From assembly GCA_025024175.1 (NCBI GenBank), contig QCXZ01000042.1, positions 12,603,501 through 12,667,500 on the forward strand: a DNA stretch of 64,000 nucleotides, written 5' to 3'. This document shows, one piece after another, positions 22,011 through 34,639 of the stretch (the stretch's first letter is position 1; every line of letters begins with the position of its first letter). Position numbers and translations under genes: made by a program. Source of the DNA: Rhyzopertha dominica (lineage: Eukaryota > Arthropoda > Insecta > Coleoptera > Bostrichidae). The notes under the pieces were generated by a model. The model was given only the letters and a program-made list of their open reading frames with translations, did no database searches and was not told the DNA's origin.

Positions 22011-23698
22011 TAGGGTTTGCGTTAAGGGTATATGCGGAATAAAGAAGTTTTAAACGCGTAAAATAAATTGTTTAGATTCAACAATCTAAGTACAACTACT
22101 TAGTGGAATCTTTGCGGGTACTACTTCCTAAAGGAAGTGACCTGGAGCCCGACAAGTTGGCATGCAACTGCATACTTCAATTTGACAGCAGGCCCCCACG
22201 GCACTCTATGCTGTACTGGCTGCACTAGACCTAAAGTGCAATGATGAGCTATAATGATAGCGAAATATATCTATCTGCAGTTGGTTGCGATGCAGACAGC
22301 ACAGCATAGACGTGCATTTTTAAGAAAAAGGTTACTTATTCAAAGTAATTTGGTTTTTTAGTTGACGCACAAATAAAATTGATCGTAATATTAACACGAT
22401 TCCAAGTGTGCCCTAAAATTTTTGTGAATTTTTGTCAATTGGTATTATTTCAGTTTCATTCTTGATATGTGAAATATTGCAACTGTTTTACCATTTTCTA
22501 AGAATCATCTGAAACTAATTAAGAAGCAAAATTTTAGCTTTCCATGAGAACTGTAATTTTAAATCAACACAATCCCCAAAATTAGCCCACAGTTCATTAA
22601 AATCCCTCACACAAGCATCAGGTAACACACCCATTTAATGAGATTATGTATATGACAACGATCCCCTTTCAATCATTACCCGAAATCCCGTTCCACAGGA
22701 TTCACCCCACCCCCACCCATGCTAGGAGGTTATCACCCACTAACCCACTTCAAACGATACCGCGTCGGTTCCGTAAATTAAAGCGGGAAATTAAAAAGAA
22801 GGGAATTTCGGGATTTATTTGCACGCCGAGAGCCAAACGCTCAATTTCGAGAAATTTTAGGGGTGGGGTGTTTACTTGTAGAAGAGTGGGAAATATTGCC
22901 AATGCTCATAAGCGAGATGGGTTAATGGAGTCTCATCTCATTTAAATGAGACTATGAGTTTTGTTTTCCTGTTTTAAGAAAGTGCATGTTCCTCTTTAAG
23001 TTGCCTACTTTACTAGCTTTAAAGTTTATTCAATTTTAATTGCATGATACTGTTCTTAGTATGATAGGGTAGAATACTTGTTAATCTTTAATTACTGCAA
23101 TTATCCTTGGATAATATAAGGCTTCCAAATTGATAACTAACTAGCTTAATGTGTCTTAAACACGATATTGAATATAAGAAACCTGAATTTCACCATTCAT
23201 TTTTATCTATAATCGGATAGGCTTGCATGAAAGCTAGAAATTTAATTTAATGTCGAATCTTTTATTTGAATGATGAACAATGAAGTCTACAGTTTTTATT
23301 CCACTGTAGGTTCATCATTCAACTGTAATGTTTATAGCACTATGTATTCCAATAAAAGATTTGCTATTAAATTATATTTTAAGAATTTTCAGACTTTGAT
23401 GCCAAATTTAAATGACGGGACAAATCATAATGTAATCATCATGTTTTTTTATAAATTCGGTCAATATTGGATCGACCTAATTTTGCAATAAGCAAATACA
23501 AAATATCTTGCATATTAATATAAACAATCAGGTCAAATGACATCACGGCTCGTGTTTTTGCTTAAAAATTGGCTCTATATTTGATTATATTACAATAAGT
23601 AAGTAAGTAAGAAAGCCTTCCTTACGGTTTCAAATTCTTTGACGACTTTCAAATATTAACAATGGTATTGTAACTGTGTGCTTTATAGTATATAGGCT
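22011..23698. other. AT-rich stretch with a short GC-elevated patch
   Basis: A patch at about 22,660-22,950 is GC-elevated and contains the 99-codon frame at 22,646-22,945, which shows no motif. It may be another non-coding element. The short AAGT repeat at 23,597-23,611 is a simple repeat. No gene is supported. Confidence 0.35.
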
Positions 23699-23734
23699 TA
23701 AAATCATCACAATTAAGGAGAAATCAAGTTCTTA

Positions 23735-23812
23735 TCTTAAAATAATGTTTACTCTTTGCTAAGCTTTCGATTTTTATTTCAAATCTTCGTCAGGGCTTCT
23801 ATAAACATTTAC
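23735..23812 (-). other. Best-preserved hammerhead-like motif (PLE inverted arm)
   Basis: The minus strand reads CTGACGA (an exact CUGANGA box, 23,787-23,793), A, a 5-bp stem GATTT/AAATC with a 7-nt loop, then GAAA (23,765-23,768). An AATGTTTA upstream and TAAACATT downstream can pair over 8 bp, in the position of hammerhead stem I. The conserved UH cleavage dinucleotide after stem III is not evident, so self-cleavage is doubtful. Confidence 0.45.
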
Positions 23813-23964
23813 AATGGTACTTAGGTATAATACATAACCTTACTGAAAATGAGCAACTAAAACATGCAAAATACGTTCCATTTATATATAATGTTATTTG
23901 GAAGTTTTAATTTTAGACAGATTAATGAAAAAAGCGACTGCTATATACATTTAAAGTATATAGA

Positions 23965-24250
23965 CTTATAAAAAATAGAAGAAATTATACAAAATTTTAA
24001 CTCATATGATCAAAACATAAAATTTACAATAGAAAGAGAAGTTAATAGTGGAGTACCCTTTCTGGACACAAACGTTACTCGAAAAAACAACAAAATAATA
24101 CTAGATTGGCACATGAAACCAACTTCCTCAGGTAGATACATTCATTTTTTGTCAGATCATACCATGAAAATCAGAATTAACTTCATTAAAAAAATGAAAT
24201 ACAGAATCAAGAGAATATTCCATGTCAGTTTAGTAAAAAAAATCTAAAAA
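23965..24250 (+). pseudogene. PLE family A reverse transcriptase end (motifs 6-7)
   Basis: The translation EEIIQNFNSYDQNIKFTIEREV, then NSGVPFLDTNV, ILDWHMKPTSSGRYIHFLS and INFIKKMKYRIK parallels copy 1 residue by residue (compare its LDWCQKPISSGRYINFLS). The catalytic YADD-type motif lies upstream of the break and is not present. The fragment is the end of the palm and the thumb. Confidence 0.85.
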
Positions 24251-24383
24251 TTTACTTGTACAAAATTCTTATCCAAAAAGTTAATAAAATATTATACTTC
24301 ACGGTTGAGTCAGTCCCTACAGTGATAGAGCCTCGAAGGTTGACATCTGAAAGTAATGTTAGTTTGGTAGAGCAAACAACAGA

Positions 24384-24840
24384 ATGAAACTTACTATAAA
24401 GAATGAACTACAAATGTATGAATCTCTCCTAAACATAACTGGCCTCACAAATAATATAATAAAATCGTTACATAATTTAAACATCAAAATTGGAATAAAG
24501 AACATAAAAACTTGTATAAACCTTTTTGGCAAACTTAAATCTAAAATTCCAGTTAAATTTAAATCGAATGTAATACACAGTTTAAGTTGTACAGATTGTG
24601 GTGGTATATATGTGGGACAAACAAAACAATGGATTCAAAATAGAATTAGTTTACACCAGAGCGATATAGCAACAAAAAAGGTAGATACGCATTAGCTTTA
24701 CAAGTACTAAATGATTCGCATCAAATAAATTGGGACGATATCAAAATTCTAGATATGGAAAGAAATACCAACAAAAGATTAATATTTGAAATGTATCATA
24801 TACAAAAAATTAACAATGTAATCAATAAAAAAAACAGAAC
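24384..24840 (+). pseudogene. PLE family A GIY-YIG endonuclease (frameshifted)
   Basis: The frame 24,384-24,692 ends with SNVIHSLSCTDCGGIYVGQT followed by KQWIQNRISLHQSDI. It shows the CxxC pair, an intact GIY-YIG-type core (GIYVGQT) and the conserved Arg. A frameshift near 24,680 moves the remainder (ALQVLNDSHQINWDDIKILD, with conserved His and the DxxxKIL helix) into another frame up to about 24,840. Apart from this shift the domain is better preserved than in copy 1. Confidence 0.87.
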
Positions 24841-25589
24841 CTAAATTTAAGTAACATATACACGTATTTACTATCACAGAAAGTACAGCATGCAGCAGCT
24901 CTAATAATTAATAGGTTGTTTTGTTGTGACTAAAAATAGGATTTAAAATCTAGTATGGTCTGGTACGTATCTGACAACATACAAATTGACATTTTAGTGT
25001 ATGTTAAATTGGATTTGCTGTTCAAAAATATAATCTCAAATTTCTGTAAGTGATATAATAATGTATTTGTTAAGAATTTAATTTAAGCTGTACCTTGTTG
25101 ATACGAAAGCTTGGCAATAAGAAAAAAAGTGTAATAATTTCTACTCCAACGCCGAAACATCTCTAAATACGTTTTACTATGTTTATTAATACAGAGAAAG
25201 TTAATTATTGCCTGATTTTTTTTTATTATATTAATTAAGCCTTTGCAAACGGCACTAACCAAATTCCCACAAGTTGTAGTAACTTTATATTAATTTATTT
25301 GATATTGTCTTATCTCATCCTGTATTCAAGGTTTAGACAAACTGAAAGTGGATTTGCAAGTAACTGTTTACCGCGGATAAAAAGAGCAAAGGCAAATTTA
25401 GAGCTCTGTTTCTTACTGCCTTACTACCTGTTAATCTGATTAAATTTTAAGCGTCTTGATTTCTTTCTTAACGAACCTTTTACTGTTGAATCCTTACATG
25501 AGAATGTTAAGTACTCAAATTTACTCACTCCACCACTAAGCAAAGCTTCTAGCATCAATCCGTCTCATAATTAGCCAAAACTCTCCTCT

Positions 25590-26180
25590 GCAAATTCGCC
25601 AGTTATAATGAACGGAATAACAGTAATTACGTCGCCCAAGTAATTTTCCAAGTATGAATTAGGCGTTTCCCAACTTTCCCGCATAATTCCTATTCCCGTT
25701 TTAGAGTTACGGTCCGCATCCGTCATAGTACCGCTAATCCGAATTAAATAGAAACAGAACCGCCCCTGCTAATCCACCAACAGACGTTGCTAGGTACTAA
25801 ACCAAATTGAAGCGGCGTCTCTAAGCGGTTCTCTGTGCTGTCTTATTCAATTCCACATATTCCGGCCGAATATCCCATTTGTATTCCAACGGATGTGATC
25901 GAACAAAGACTCGTCTGTAATGTCCCAACGAAATTACTGTTTTAAACGAATCCCCGGCGTCCATTTACAATCGGTAATCCTCAGGATGAGCTTTAGATTG
26001 CTCGAGGAACAAAATTGGGGGGATCTGCTTGGAAATTTGCGATCTGGCAGCGCAGCTCGTTGCTGCTGAATCCTGAATTACAGGCTTGCGCCACCTAGCG
26101 GAGGGAAACTGAAACCAAAGGGATGGTGGTGGTTTCTACGTTGTGCGTTAGGTGGCGCTTCAGCGGCGGATAGCTCTCCC
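25590..26180. promoter_or_regulatory. Large GC-elevated island
   Basis: About 590 bp of complex sequence with TAATCCGAATTAAA and TAATCCACC motifs (TAATCC is a Bicoid/Otx-type core) and frequent CG. A direct echo of AGGTGGCGC-like sequence occurs around 26,090 and 26,150 (GCGCCACCTAGCGG and GTTAGGTGGCGCTTC, inverted to each other), giving a possible stem. No coding frame. Candidate regulatory element. Confidence 0.32.
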
Positions 26181-29100
26181 GAGTTATTGATCGGTTAAAT
26201 ATAGCGGGAAATTCGAATATTGTTACTCCAATTCTGTCCCACTGGAAAATATACACCGAGTGCCTCAAGGTCAATTCAGATACTCTTATATAGACTTTAG
26301 TATAGTTTTTTACTTAACTCATTTCATAAAGGTGACATCAGTTTTTTAATTGTTATACACAAAATTTTCTCCTTGCACTTGTTAACCGTAAACTTCCCTG
26401 TTTGTAGATCAAAAGTTTTGCTGAGAGTGTCGTTAGCAATTCTTTTCGTATTTTCTGCTAGACACCTTTCTATATAACCTTCTCCTGCATTATTGTATTC
26501 CTTCCGTGCTGTCTTGTTTATCACTTCACAGTTTAGTAGTCTGTCATACTTTATGGTAGAATGCCTCATATTTCTAAACTTCCTTATAAGATCCACAAAA
26601 TTGCAGCGGCAATATCTCCACCAGTAATAACGAGTAAATACGTCTTATAAGTACTTTTCTGCATTTTATTTTGTCATTTTTCTCTTATTTTTTTTCCAGC
26701 CCTGGAACATTTTTGTGACAGTGGTGAGATGCTTTTAGTGTTTTGAAACATTAAAACAAATATACAAGCTGTACCTTCCCGTTAATCTTTTTTACTAAAT
26801 TAGTTCGCACGATAATAACGATTCCTATGTGCTACTTCTCTGGTGTTAAACTATCTACACCAACATTTGCAGACCTCAGAAAGTTGCTTCAAATTGCTGT
26901 CTCATGATATTATTGGGAATTACTTTGACTTGTCGAGAAATTTTAATGCTATTTTTTTTATAGCAACGATGATCCTAAGATTAATTCATATAAAATTCAT
27001 ACCCTGACTTCATAATAACTATTGTTTTCAAAGCTTCCAACAACCGTTTTTAAAAAGTCCCATAGCTTCTTTGTTTTGTTTATTTGATAAATGGTAGTTT
27101 GATTTGTCTATCAAAATTACTATTATTTTTGGTCATTAGGAAGTAAATTTTCCAAATTCACTTTTCAAACTTGTCTGCTGGCATGTTTTCATGGTCATTA
27201 TCTTTTGCAGAAACAACAAACTCATTTACCCAACTATCTACTGCAAGTAGAATTATAACAGATTTGGTTCGAAATTAGAGTTTTCAATCTGTTCCAGGTC
27301 ATCCCATCCCAACTTCAAAGCTCTTTCACTGAGTATGTCTAGTGACGATGTCCAATATATCCTGTTCTGAAAATTCTGCATGAGCTTTCACCTCGAACAA
27401 AATTTTTAAGTTGTTTACAAAATCTCCATAGCTGTCGCTCTCATCAATAACATGATATTTTCAAAAGGTTGAGGTGTTTAAATGTTCTATTTGTTCAACT
27501 GACAATAGATGATACCTGAACTGGCTCTGTCTGAAGTTATGTGTTTGTATTTAGTTTATATTTGAAAGACTGCTCATTGAGATTTATCGAATGAAGTGTT
27601 TTCAACCTAAACCTTTATAATACTGCAAAACTTTCCACCTTTACAGTGAATCCACAAACAATAGTCAACCCTATCCACCTAACTGAGAAATTATACCGTA
27701 TGCTAATCGTCCTATCAATTTTTTTCCACGACACACGAGCTCCGAGCCCAGCACAAGCAATTATTACCTTCAGACTCATCCAATCTGGCGTCGGCATGCC
27801 TCCCTCAGGCAATCGCGCTGTCATATCGTCACTTGTAAATATTCAGGAGCTCGTAGGTGGTACTTGTCCTAACTTATTACACCGTTAACCGCTCTCGTGA
27901 CGTTCCATTAAGATATTAGACATGAGAACGACGGCTATGAAACTCAAAACGATGCGACTAACTAGCGAAAGAGAGGGGAGCAATGTTGTTTGCGCAAAAT
28001 GTATGGGATAATTACATGTGCACACATGTTCAGGTTCAATGATTTGGCTCCTATTTATTTTACAGCCGATCGGACATTTTTCAGTAACTTTTGATCGTCA
28101 TACCGACATTCTAAAAAATAATTCACCTGCTTCATATATGTTTAAAATTCTCTCATGAATAATTGTTCTGAAACTTTATAGAAACACTTGTCTGTCTTTC
28201 TTGGATGTGGCGTCAATTTCGAGTAGAGGGAGAAATGTACAAAGCAAGGTCTTCTTTGCAAAAGAAGGGTGTGAAGCATATTATGAGAATAACTATACTT
28301 TCTTTGCTATAAAATTATCATCGCCAAGGTTTATTGCCATGTGCCTCTCCCTTTTTTGCGGTGATAATCGTGAGTGGTATAAACTGCATGGGAAATGACA
28401 AAAAAATGCATAAATAAGATTCCGTATTCTTGTACAAAGTTATTGATGTTCTGGTAATTTCCTTATCAGCTCTTCCAAGCTCGATAGTCGTTTTAATCCT
28501 AGTGCGTTTTACCTTCTTTATCATCTTCATCGCTATTTTTTGCTACCTCACTAACTCTATACTCTGTCTGCACTTTATTTCAAGCTTCATGATTCCATAT
28601 ACCAATTATCTTTGTCAACTGAAGCCGCGAGATCTTAGTTGCAGGGTTTTTTTTAGCAACTGCTATCTACAATTATTCTTAATATTTTTAGAATACCTTC
28701 TACTAGAATGGCTCGTTCCTTGAGAAACGAATTTGATGAAAAACCAGTCTTGAATAAAGTACTATTCATCTGCTGTTCTGACACATTTTTCAGCGCTCTT
28801 TGTTTAGCGTTTTTTTTTACAAGCAACCATAATGAATGCTTATGTGTTTTTGATGCATTGCTGCAAGTCATGATAGTGACTTTATTTGGTTATGACCTGA
28901 AGCTGCAATTTCCTGCTTAGAATCTACTTTTTTAAGAAAGCTTTTAAAATTTAGGTAGCTGGTTTCGTCCAGGCGATCTTTTAAAAGTTTCAAGAGGCTC
29001 GATTATGTAATCGAAGTTCTACTGCACTGAGATTACGTATTTCCTAGCTTCACGATAAGCAGAAGTAAAGTTTTTTATCCCTTGTAAATTTAATCTGGAA

Positions 29101-29839
29101 ACAAACCCCTTTGCCTGTGTGATCATTAACAAAGGGTATGAAAACTACGAATATGCAGAATTTTGTCCACTGAATTATTACTTTTCATGCAACGGTCAGC
29201 AAAACCTGCTGTGCTTTTAGTTGAATCTATACCTGCAACCTATTCTTTCTTCCTATTTTTAATGGCTCTAATTGTTTGGATACAATATACATACAATCCA
29301 CGTAATTTTAATTAGTGAAAAGCACATTTGTCAAATGTATTGGTTTTTTACCTTGTTATTAATTACAAAACCCACCAAGTTACACTTATTAACCCTCTGC
29401 TTTAATTTCTAATCTGTTTGGCATTTGGTAAATGCGTAAAATGAAATTTCGTCCTTTGATATTACTAAAATTGTAATGTCGACCTCCATACGCAGGACAA
29501 AGATCTTTATAACCAAAAACTGTATCTTACAAACACTGTAAAAATAAGAAACGGGGGCAGAATTCTGCACATCTTAACTCAACGATCGACAGATCTATCT
29601 GATGAAAACGAAACAGAGCTAATGCAGTCAGATACCTAACTAATTCAGAATGTTTGGCACCGAGTGCACCTCAGCTTATCCATATATTTAGTATAACGAT
29701 AAATGATAATCATTATATTTATGTAAATCCAGTCAGCACCAGTTACCGCTGCGTTTAACTCATGGAAGAGACAGCTAAACAACTGATAAAACGCCTTTCT
29801 TTCACCGCAAATGCACAAATGCAGAAATAATAAGGTCAC
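26181..29839. other. Long stretch of unrecognised, partly stop-poor DNA
   Basis: Minus-strand segments give patches of protein-like sequence separated by stops and frame changes, for example 26,324-26,596 (90 codons, beginning MDLIRKFRNMRHST), about 27,400-27,250 (SYGDFVNNLKILFEVKAH-like) and 28,653-28,871 (72 codons, Lys/Ser-rich). They may be remains of one or more old transposons or a processed pseudogene. I could not match them to a family. A GC-elevated patch lies at about 27,620-27,990. No host gene is supported. Confidence 0.3.
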
Positions 29840-30110
29840 CTCGCGTCAAGTTAACAAGCGAGCGAAGGAAAGATGGATTGTTTCGTTGCGGCGCTTAAAA
29901 TGAAGAAAAACAGAGTAAAATTAATGAGGGAAGGAGAATTTAATATACTTTTTGCCAAGGAAGGTAAAGGTAACCGGAGGGCAAACACCGCTTGAAGCCT
30001 TACGCCGTCTTTTGGCGTCTTCTGTTGACGGATTTCGCCTGTCTGCTTAAAATTAGTGGTAATTGCACTTGTGTCGCAGAATACCGAATGTGAAGTCACA
30101 AAGGCTTTCA
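29840..30110. promoter_or_regulatory. GC-elevated island
   Basis: A short complex patch around a TTACGCCGTCTTTTGGCGTC stretch. Stops in all frames. Possible non-coding element, weakly supported. Confidence 0.2.
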
Positions 30111-33100
30111 AATTAAATAATAATTTACGCTGTGTTCTGTGAAAACAAGTTTCTTTCATGATTCTGAGTATATTTTAACTCTAACTTTCATTTTTGGTAC
30201 CATGCAGCTATAGTTTTCACTTTTTATTAAGTAAAGGACAGTTTCTCAAGAAAAACAAGAACTAATTTATAGTTTTTGAGGTCTACGCAATTCTATTTTA
30301 TATGATCATTGGACATTTTGGAATGTGCATGGTCTTCCTAAATTAAATACACCAGCAGTAGTCGTATCGTATATCCAAGCAACCGTGGTACCTACTCCTC
30401 TTGGTAAAAACTTTTTTCATGAAAGCGCTCTAACTGGTTATTATGGTATAGGTAATGTAACTAATGTTAGTGCTGTGATGACATCTCTCCAACGCGTTGC
30501 GTGTAATCATGAGATTTTCTATTTCCTAAAGAGTTTTTGACAATTCAAACAAAGAATTCCATGCGTTTTCCCAACTTTTGTCACAAAACTAATAAAAGTA
30601 GTATCCTAGATTACTATTCTTACCTGTGGGATGTAATGCTCGTTGTTAGTTTCTCGCAACTCAAGTTTGGCTTGTTTTTGAAATGTCTTTCAAACATTTA
30701 CCATCTTTGTTGGGAGTTTGCTTCCTGAATCTAAAAATTATATGAGTGAGTGTCAATATTATACTATCTCTGCACATAAGGAGAACTTTGATAACTAGGT
30801 CCTTCCTGTCCCTGATTTCTACCAAGTCATTTTTTAATCTAATGTTCAGATTCTGCTTTGCTATTACATAAATACAAAAAATAAGGATATTTTATATATC
30901 TACCTTGTATTTATTTCGTTCATGTTAGTGCAATACAACCAATCGTCCTCTTCACAAAAGAAAGGAAGTACCCAATTCTATCTAGTTTGTACTCTAATAT
31001 GAGATTTCGATTTCTTTTGTTAGAAAACTTCTTTGTTTTAACTTCGTAGCAAGAAGGTCAGAGGCAGATCACTAACTAAATCATTAAGTTCTTTTTGATC
31101 CAAGGGTTCACATCATATCATTAGAAACTGTAATTTGGAAGATGGTCCCTTCTTATTATTCCAACAATTGAAATCTTACTCAATTTTTATAGATATTACA
31201 TTAGGAATCCGTGCTGCGTTTTGTGTTTCTGATTTAAATCCATAATAGTCAAAATACACATTTGTTACGGTCTGACAAACCGTAACGAAATTTTCTTGAA
31301 CGTTATTCACCACAAATGTTATAAAAACTGTTTAAATCGTATGCACAGGTTGTTCTGACGAAGTCGTTGTAGAAAACTAAATTTCTTTTAAGACTTCAAA
31401 ACTTATCTTTTTGAAATTGCGGTAAATTTCTACCCTCAGTGATTAAGGCTTTTGTGCATGCATTCAAAATTTTACCAAAGATATGCTTAAAAATGACTAG
31501 TACCTTTAATAGCAAAACTCGAACTTTTATCGAAAGAAATACTGGATTGGCTAACAATAGCCATGCAACAGAAGAAAAAGCTACTTTTTGTTGCCTTTAT
31601 TATTTTTTAAGTAAGCTCTGAAATTCAAAGATAAGTTAAACATATCGTTTTAATGCAACTACTGTTTTCTTGCTAGCCAACAGACTAAATTTGAACCGTT
31701 TATCTATGTTGTCGCATTTTTCCTTCAGATAGCACAAGAAACGTCAATCCATCCAAGACATATATGTCCAAAGAACGCATCTTATGTATATTTCTTTAAC
31801 ACGTGCCCTTTTCACACACAATACACGAAATTGGAATGTAAGAAACGTCATCCGTACTAGAAATCTGAAAAGGACTGCGCTGCATCCGTCAATGCTGCTG
31901 TGGCAGCGTATTGATGGTGTGAACTCTCGTAAGACAGATGCTCATGTCAGTCCGGAATATCTTTCGATTTTTGCAAACCTTGGGTCGGTTTCGCCCTCGT
32001 TACGTGGGTACATCCGTCACTCTGGGCGTAGGAAATAAGGTGTCTCTTGTCCAAATCAATTTTGCGGAGGAAATGTTTATTTTAAATTGCGTGGGTGTCT
32101 TGAACGATGGAGAAATGAGGTTTCGTAAAGTGGGTTGATAACCTATGTTTGGAAAGGTAATATTTTTAGGGTGGATTACATTTAGGCTGCTGTTTGTCAA
32201 GTTGATGATTCGATTGATGTTGAGAGCGCGGCTTTAGGCCTCTTTATTAAAATTTCCGTGGTAATATTTTTTTCGTATATACCCAGTGGTCCACTAGCGA
32301 TAAGCCACCTGAATTTTTGACACCACCAACTTCGATGCAACAACATATGTAGTAATTAACCGATTCAAAATATTTGAGAAATCTTCAAGATGTACCAAAT
32401 TTTCTTCAACGTTCAACTGCTTCGTTCTTCTTTTAGATAACCATTTATTATTATTATTATTAAGTTCAATGTTAATACCGACATTATTTTTAAAATAACC
32501 TAATGTTTCCCTCACATATCAACTATAATATACAAATAATTGCAAGTCTTGACAAAAGTTGTGATGTCCATAAGCTGCAGATTCAGCAAATGTGTAAGCT
32601 TCTTCAAGAAATTGAGCAAACCCCAAAGTGCATTGCGTACGACATCCAACAACCATAAATCATCTTTTATTTCACCTTGTGGAAGCCCATATTTCCTGGG
32701 GCAGGTGCTATGCCAGAGTTCGATAGGGCCTGCTCGTACTTTATGAATGTTGCATCCACCAAGTTTCATGTGTGTCTGGGAGGCACACGGGCATGTAGTC
32801 GCGACGCCGATGCCAATGCACTTCTTCCGGTGTATGTGTTGCAAGAGCGGTTTTATGGACTGTGAGGTAAATGTAGCAAAATGTAGCACTTGGTAAATAA
32901 AAATGCGAAAACATGCAGCTTTTTAAATAAAATGTACGCTTTCTTAAAAGACATAAAAGACATAACGCGTCGTTAAAAACACGCATTAGTATGATTCAAA
33001 TCAAAAAAGTTGCAGCTATAATGATCTAATGTAGATATGAACAGTACTTAGTTGTCGTAAGCTAATTGAGCAATGATTATAAAAATACCTAAAAAGAGAG

Positions 33101-33700
33101 AAAAGAAAAAACATACCTAAAAACAGAAATCAAGAGCATTAAAGGAACAGTGCTGTATTTTTCAACTCTTGTCAGTAGTCAATACCAAAATGCTGTTTTC
33201 ATATAGTCAGTACATTTTAAAGTAGCTAAAATAGAAATGTTATATTTAGCGAGCGGGGTTTTTTCTTATTGTCTGTTACTACTACAACATACATCACATT
33301 AAGTCTTACTATTGCTTTTTCAGGCAGTCTACTTAACCTTTGAATGATGTTGACTTTGTGCTTGTGTTGAAAATTGACCTGGATAGTATATATTTGGCGA
33401 TAAATGTCAGCACGTTAATAGAAACAGTTCTAATTGTAACCCCTGGGAAATTTAGGCATTCGAACTGGATTGTTCAGTGTATTATACAAAGCTGGAAAAA
33501 CGGGTATTTCTGTAATTATTAACTTTATAGCTAAATGCCGTTACAAAAATATTTTAGCTAATTATTTAGCATTTTTTAGCCTCATTTTTGCATATCAGCG
33601 CATTTTATGGCGGCCTATTATATTTTTTCCTAAATGATTTATTTGTGGATTATGGATTAATGTAACCTGGTGTTTATTTTGTGTTGTTAAAAAAACCGTT
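30111..33700. other. Stretch without a recognised gene
   Basis: AT-rich with short frames on both strands, none carrying a recognised motif. The 125-codon minus frame at 32,512-32,889 has a Cys/His-containing start but no known domain. A short inverted repeat at 31,261-31,290 is listed separately. Confidence 0.35.
31261..31290. repeat. 30-bp inverted repeat
   Basis: GTTACGGT (31,264-31,271) and ACCGTAAC (31,279-31,286) form perfect arms around a 7-bp centre. With one mismatch the arms extend to about 11 bp each. Confidence 0.6.
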
Positions 33701-33716
33701 GTGAAAATTCGTGATT

Positions 33717-34420
33717 TCAAGTAAATGGAAAAACGCCATCAAAGCAGGTTCTGCACAGTTTCCTTATTAATTTAATGATCAGTTTACTAATTTGCAAACA
33801 TGGTGAAACTAATAGAGTTTCAAGTTTCAGTATTGATAATAGGTAGCTATGGATGTCAACAAAGTTCAAACAAAGATGTTTTTTGCGATATTCGTGGATA
33901 TGACGATGACAATAAATAGATTTCCCCGTCTTTGTTCTTTGATGTGCTCTTGCCATTTTGAAATTAAGTTGGCATAGTAAAAACCTGGTATTGTGTGTCC
34001 ACATCCCAAAAAATTGTGGCCATAATTTTACCATCAGAGGGCATAACTTGAAATTTGCGTGGTGGAGGAGAACCTTTGTGATGCCACTCCATACGCTGTT
34101 GTTTTGACTCTGGGTCAAAGTGGTGGACCCATGTTTCTCATCAACAGTTACAAATCGAGAGAGAAACTCATCCGGGTCTGCTGAAAACTTTGCCAGACTG
34201 GCTTCAGAATGCACGACTCTCGAACGTTTCTGATGAGACGTCAACATTCTAGGAACCCAGCGTGCAGATAACTTTTTAAGACCTAAAATATCTGTTAACA
34301 TTTTTTGTATTGTGCCATTCTGAAAAGCCTGTAATTCCAGCTACCATGTCATGTACACGATTAACATTTTCCTTAATAGTGACAGTTACTGGTCGGCAGG
34401 CGCACCCACCATATATCTTC
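33717..34420 (-). pseudogene. Mariner (DD34D-type) transposase relic
   Basis: The minus frame starting near 34,301 reads KKLSARWVPRMLTSHQKRSRVV, a hallmark of mariner transposases. It then gives an FSADPDEFLSRFVTVDEK segment carrying the first catalytic Asp. Upstream, in another frame (about 34,420-34,310), a VTIKENVNRVHDMV stretch matches the region linking the helix-turn-helix to the catalytic domain. After the first Asp the sequence decays, and the region around the second and third Asp is only faintly visible (LNFVDIHSYL in place of ELLDHPPYSPDL). Terminal repeats were not found. Inactive. Confidence 0.78.
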
Positions 34421-34639
34421 ATGTAAGTAAATTCGAGTAAATTTTAAATTATTTTAACAAGTAACGAATAGACTGGTATTGAACAAGTGTCACAACGAAT
34501 AAATAAACAACAATATCTCAAGGGGCCGTAAATAATGATCTCCCTTCGTACATATCTTGTGTTACTTACCTTTCATTTTCCACGAGGTCTTAATAAATAA
34601 CTGCCAATAATAAGTAATCCGACTTCGAAGATTACTTAT

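Larger units (their letters stand above)
23699..25125 (+). mobile_element. Penelope-like retroelement, family A copy 2, with inverted 3' region at its 5' end
   Basis: The first 255 bp or so (23,699-23,955) are the reverse complement of a family A 3' untranslated region. They match copy 1 positions about 2110-2345 read backwards. A sense-oriented body then begins within the reverse transcriptase (about 23,965), continues through the endonuclease (24,384-24,840), and ends in a 3' region with GAAAGCTTGGCAATAAG near 25,104-25,120. The layout is therefore an inverted terminal arm joined to a 5'-truncated body, a structure known for Penelope elements. No clean target duplication was found. Frameshifts make it inactive. 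Confidence 0.82.
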
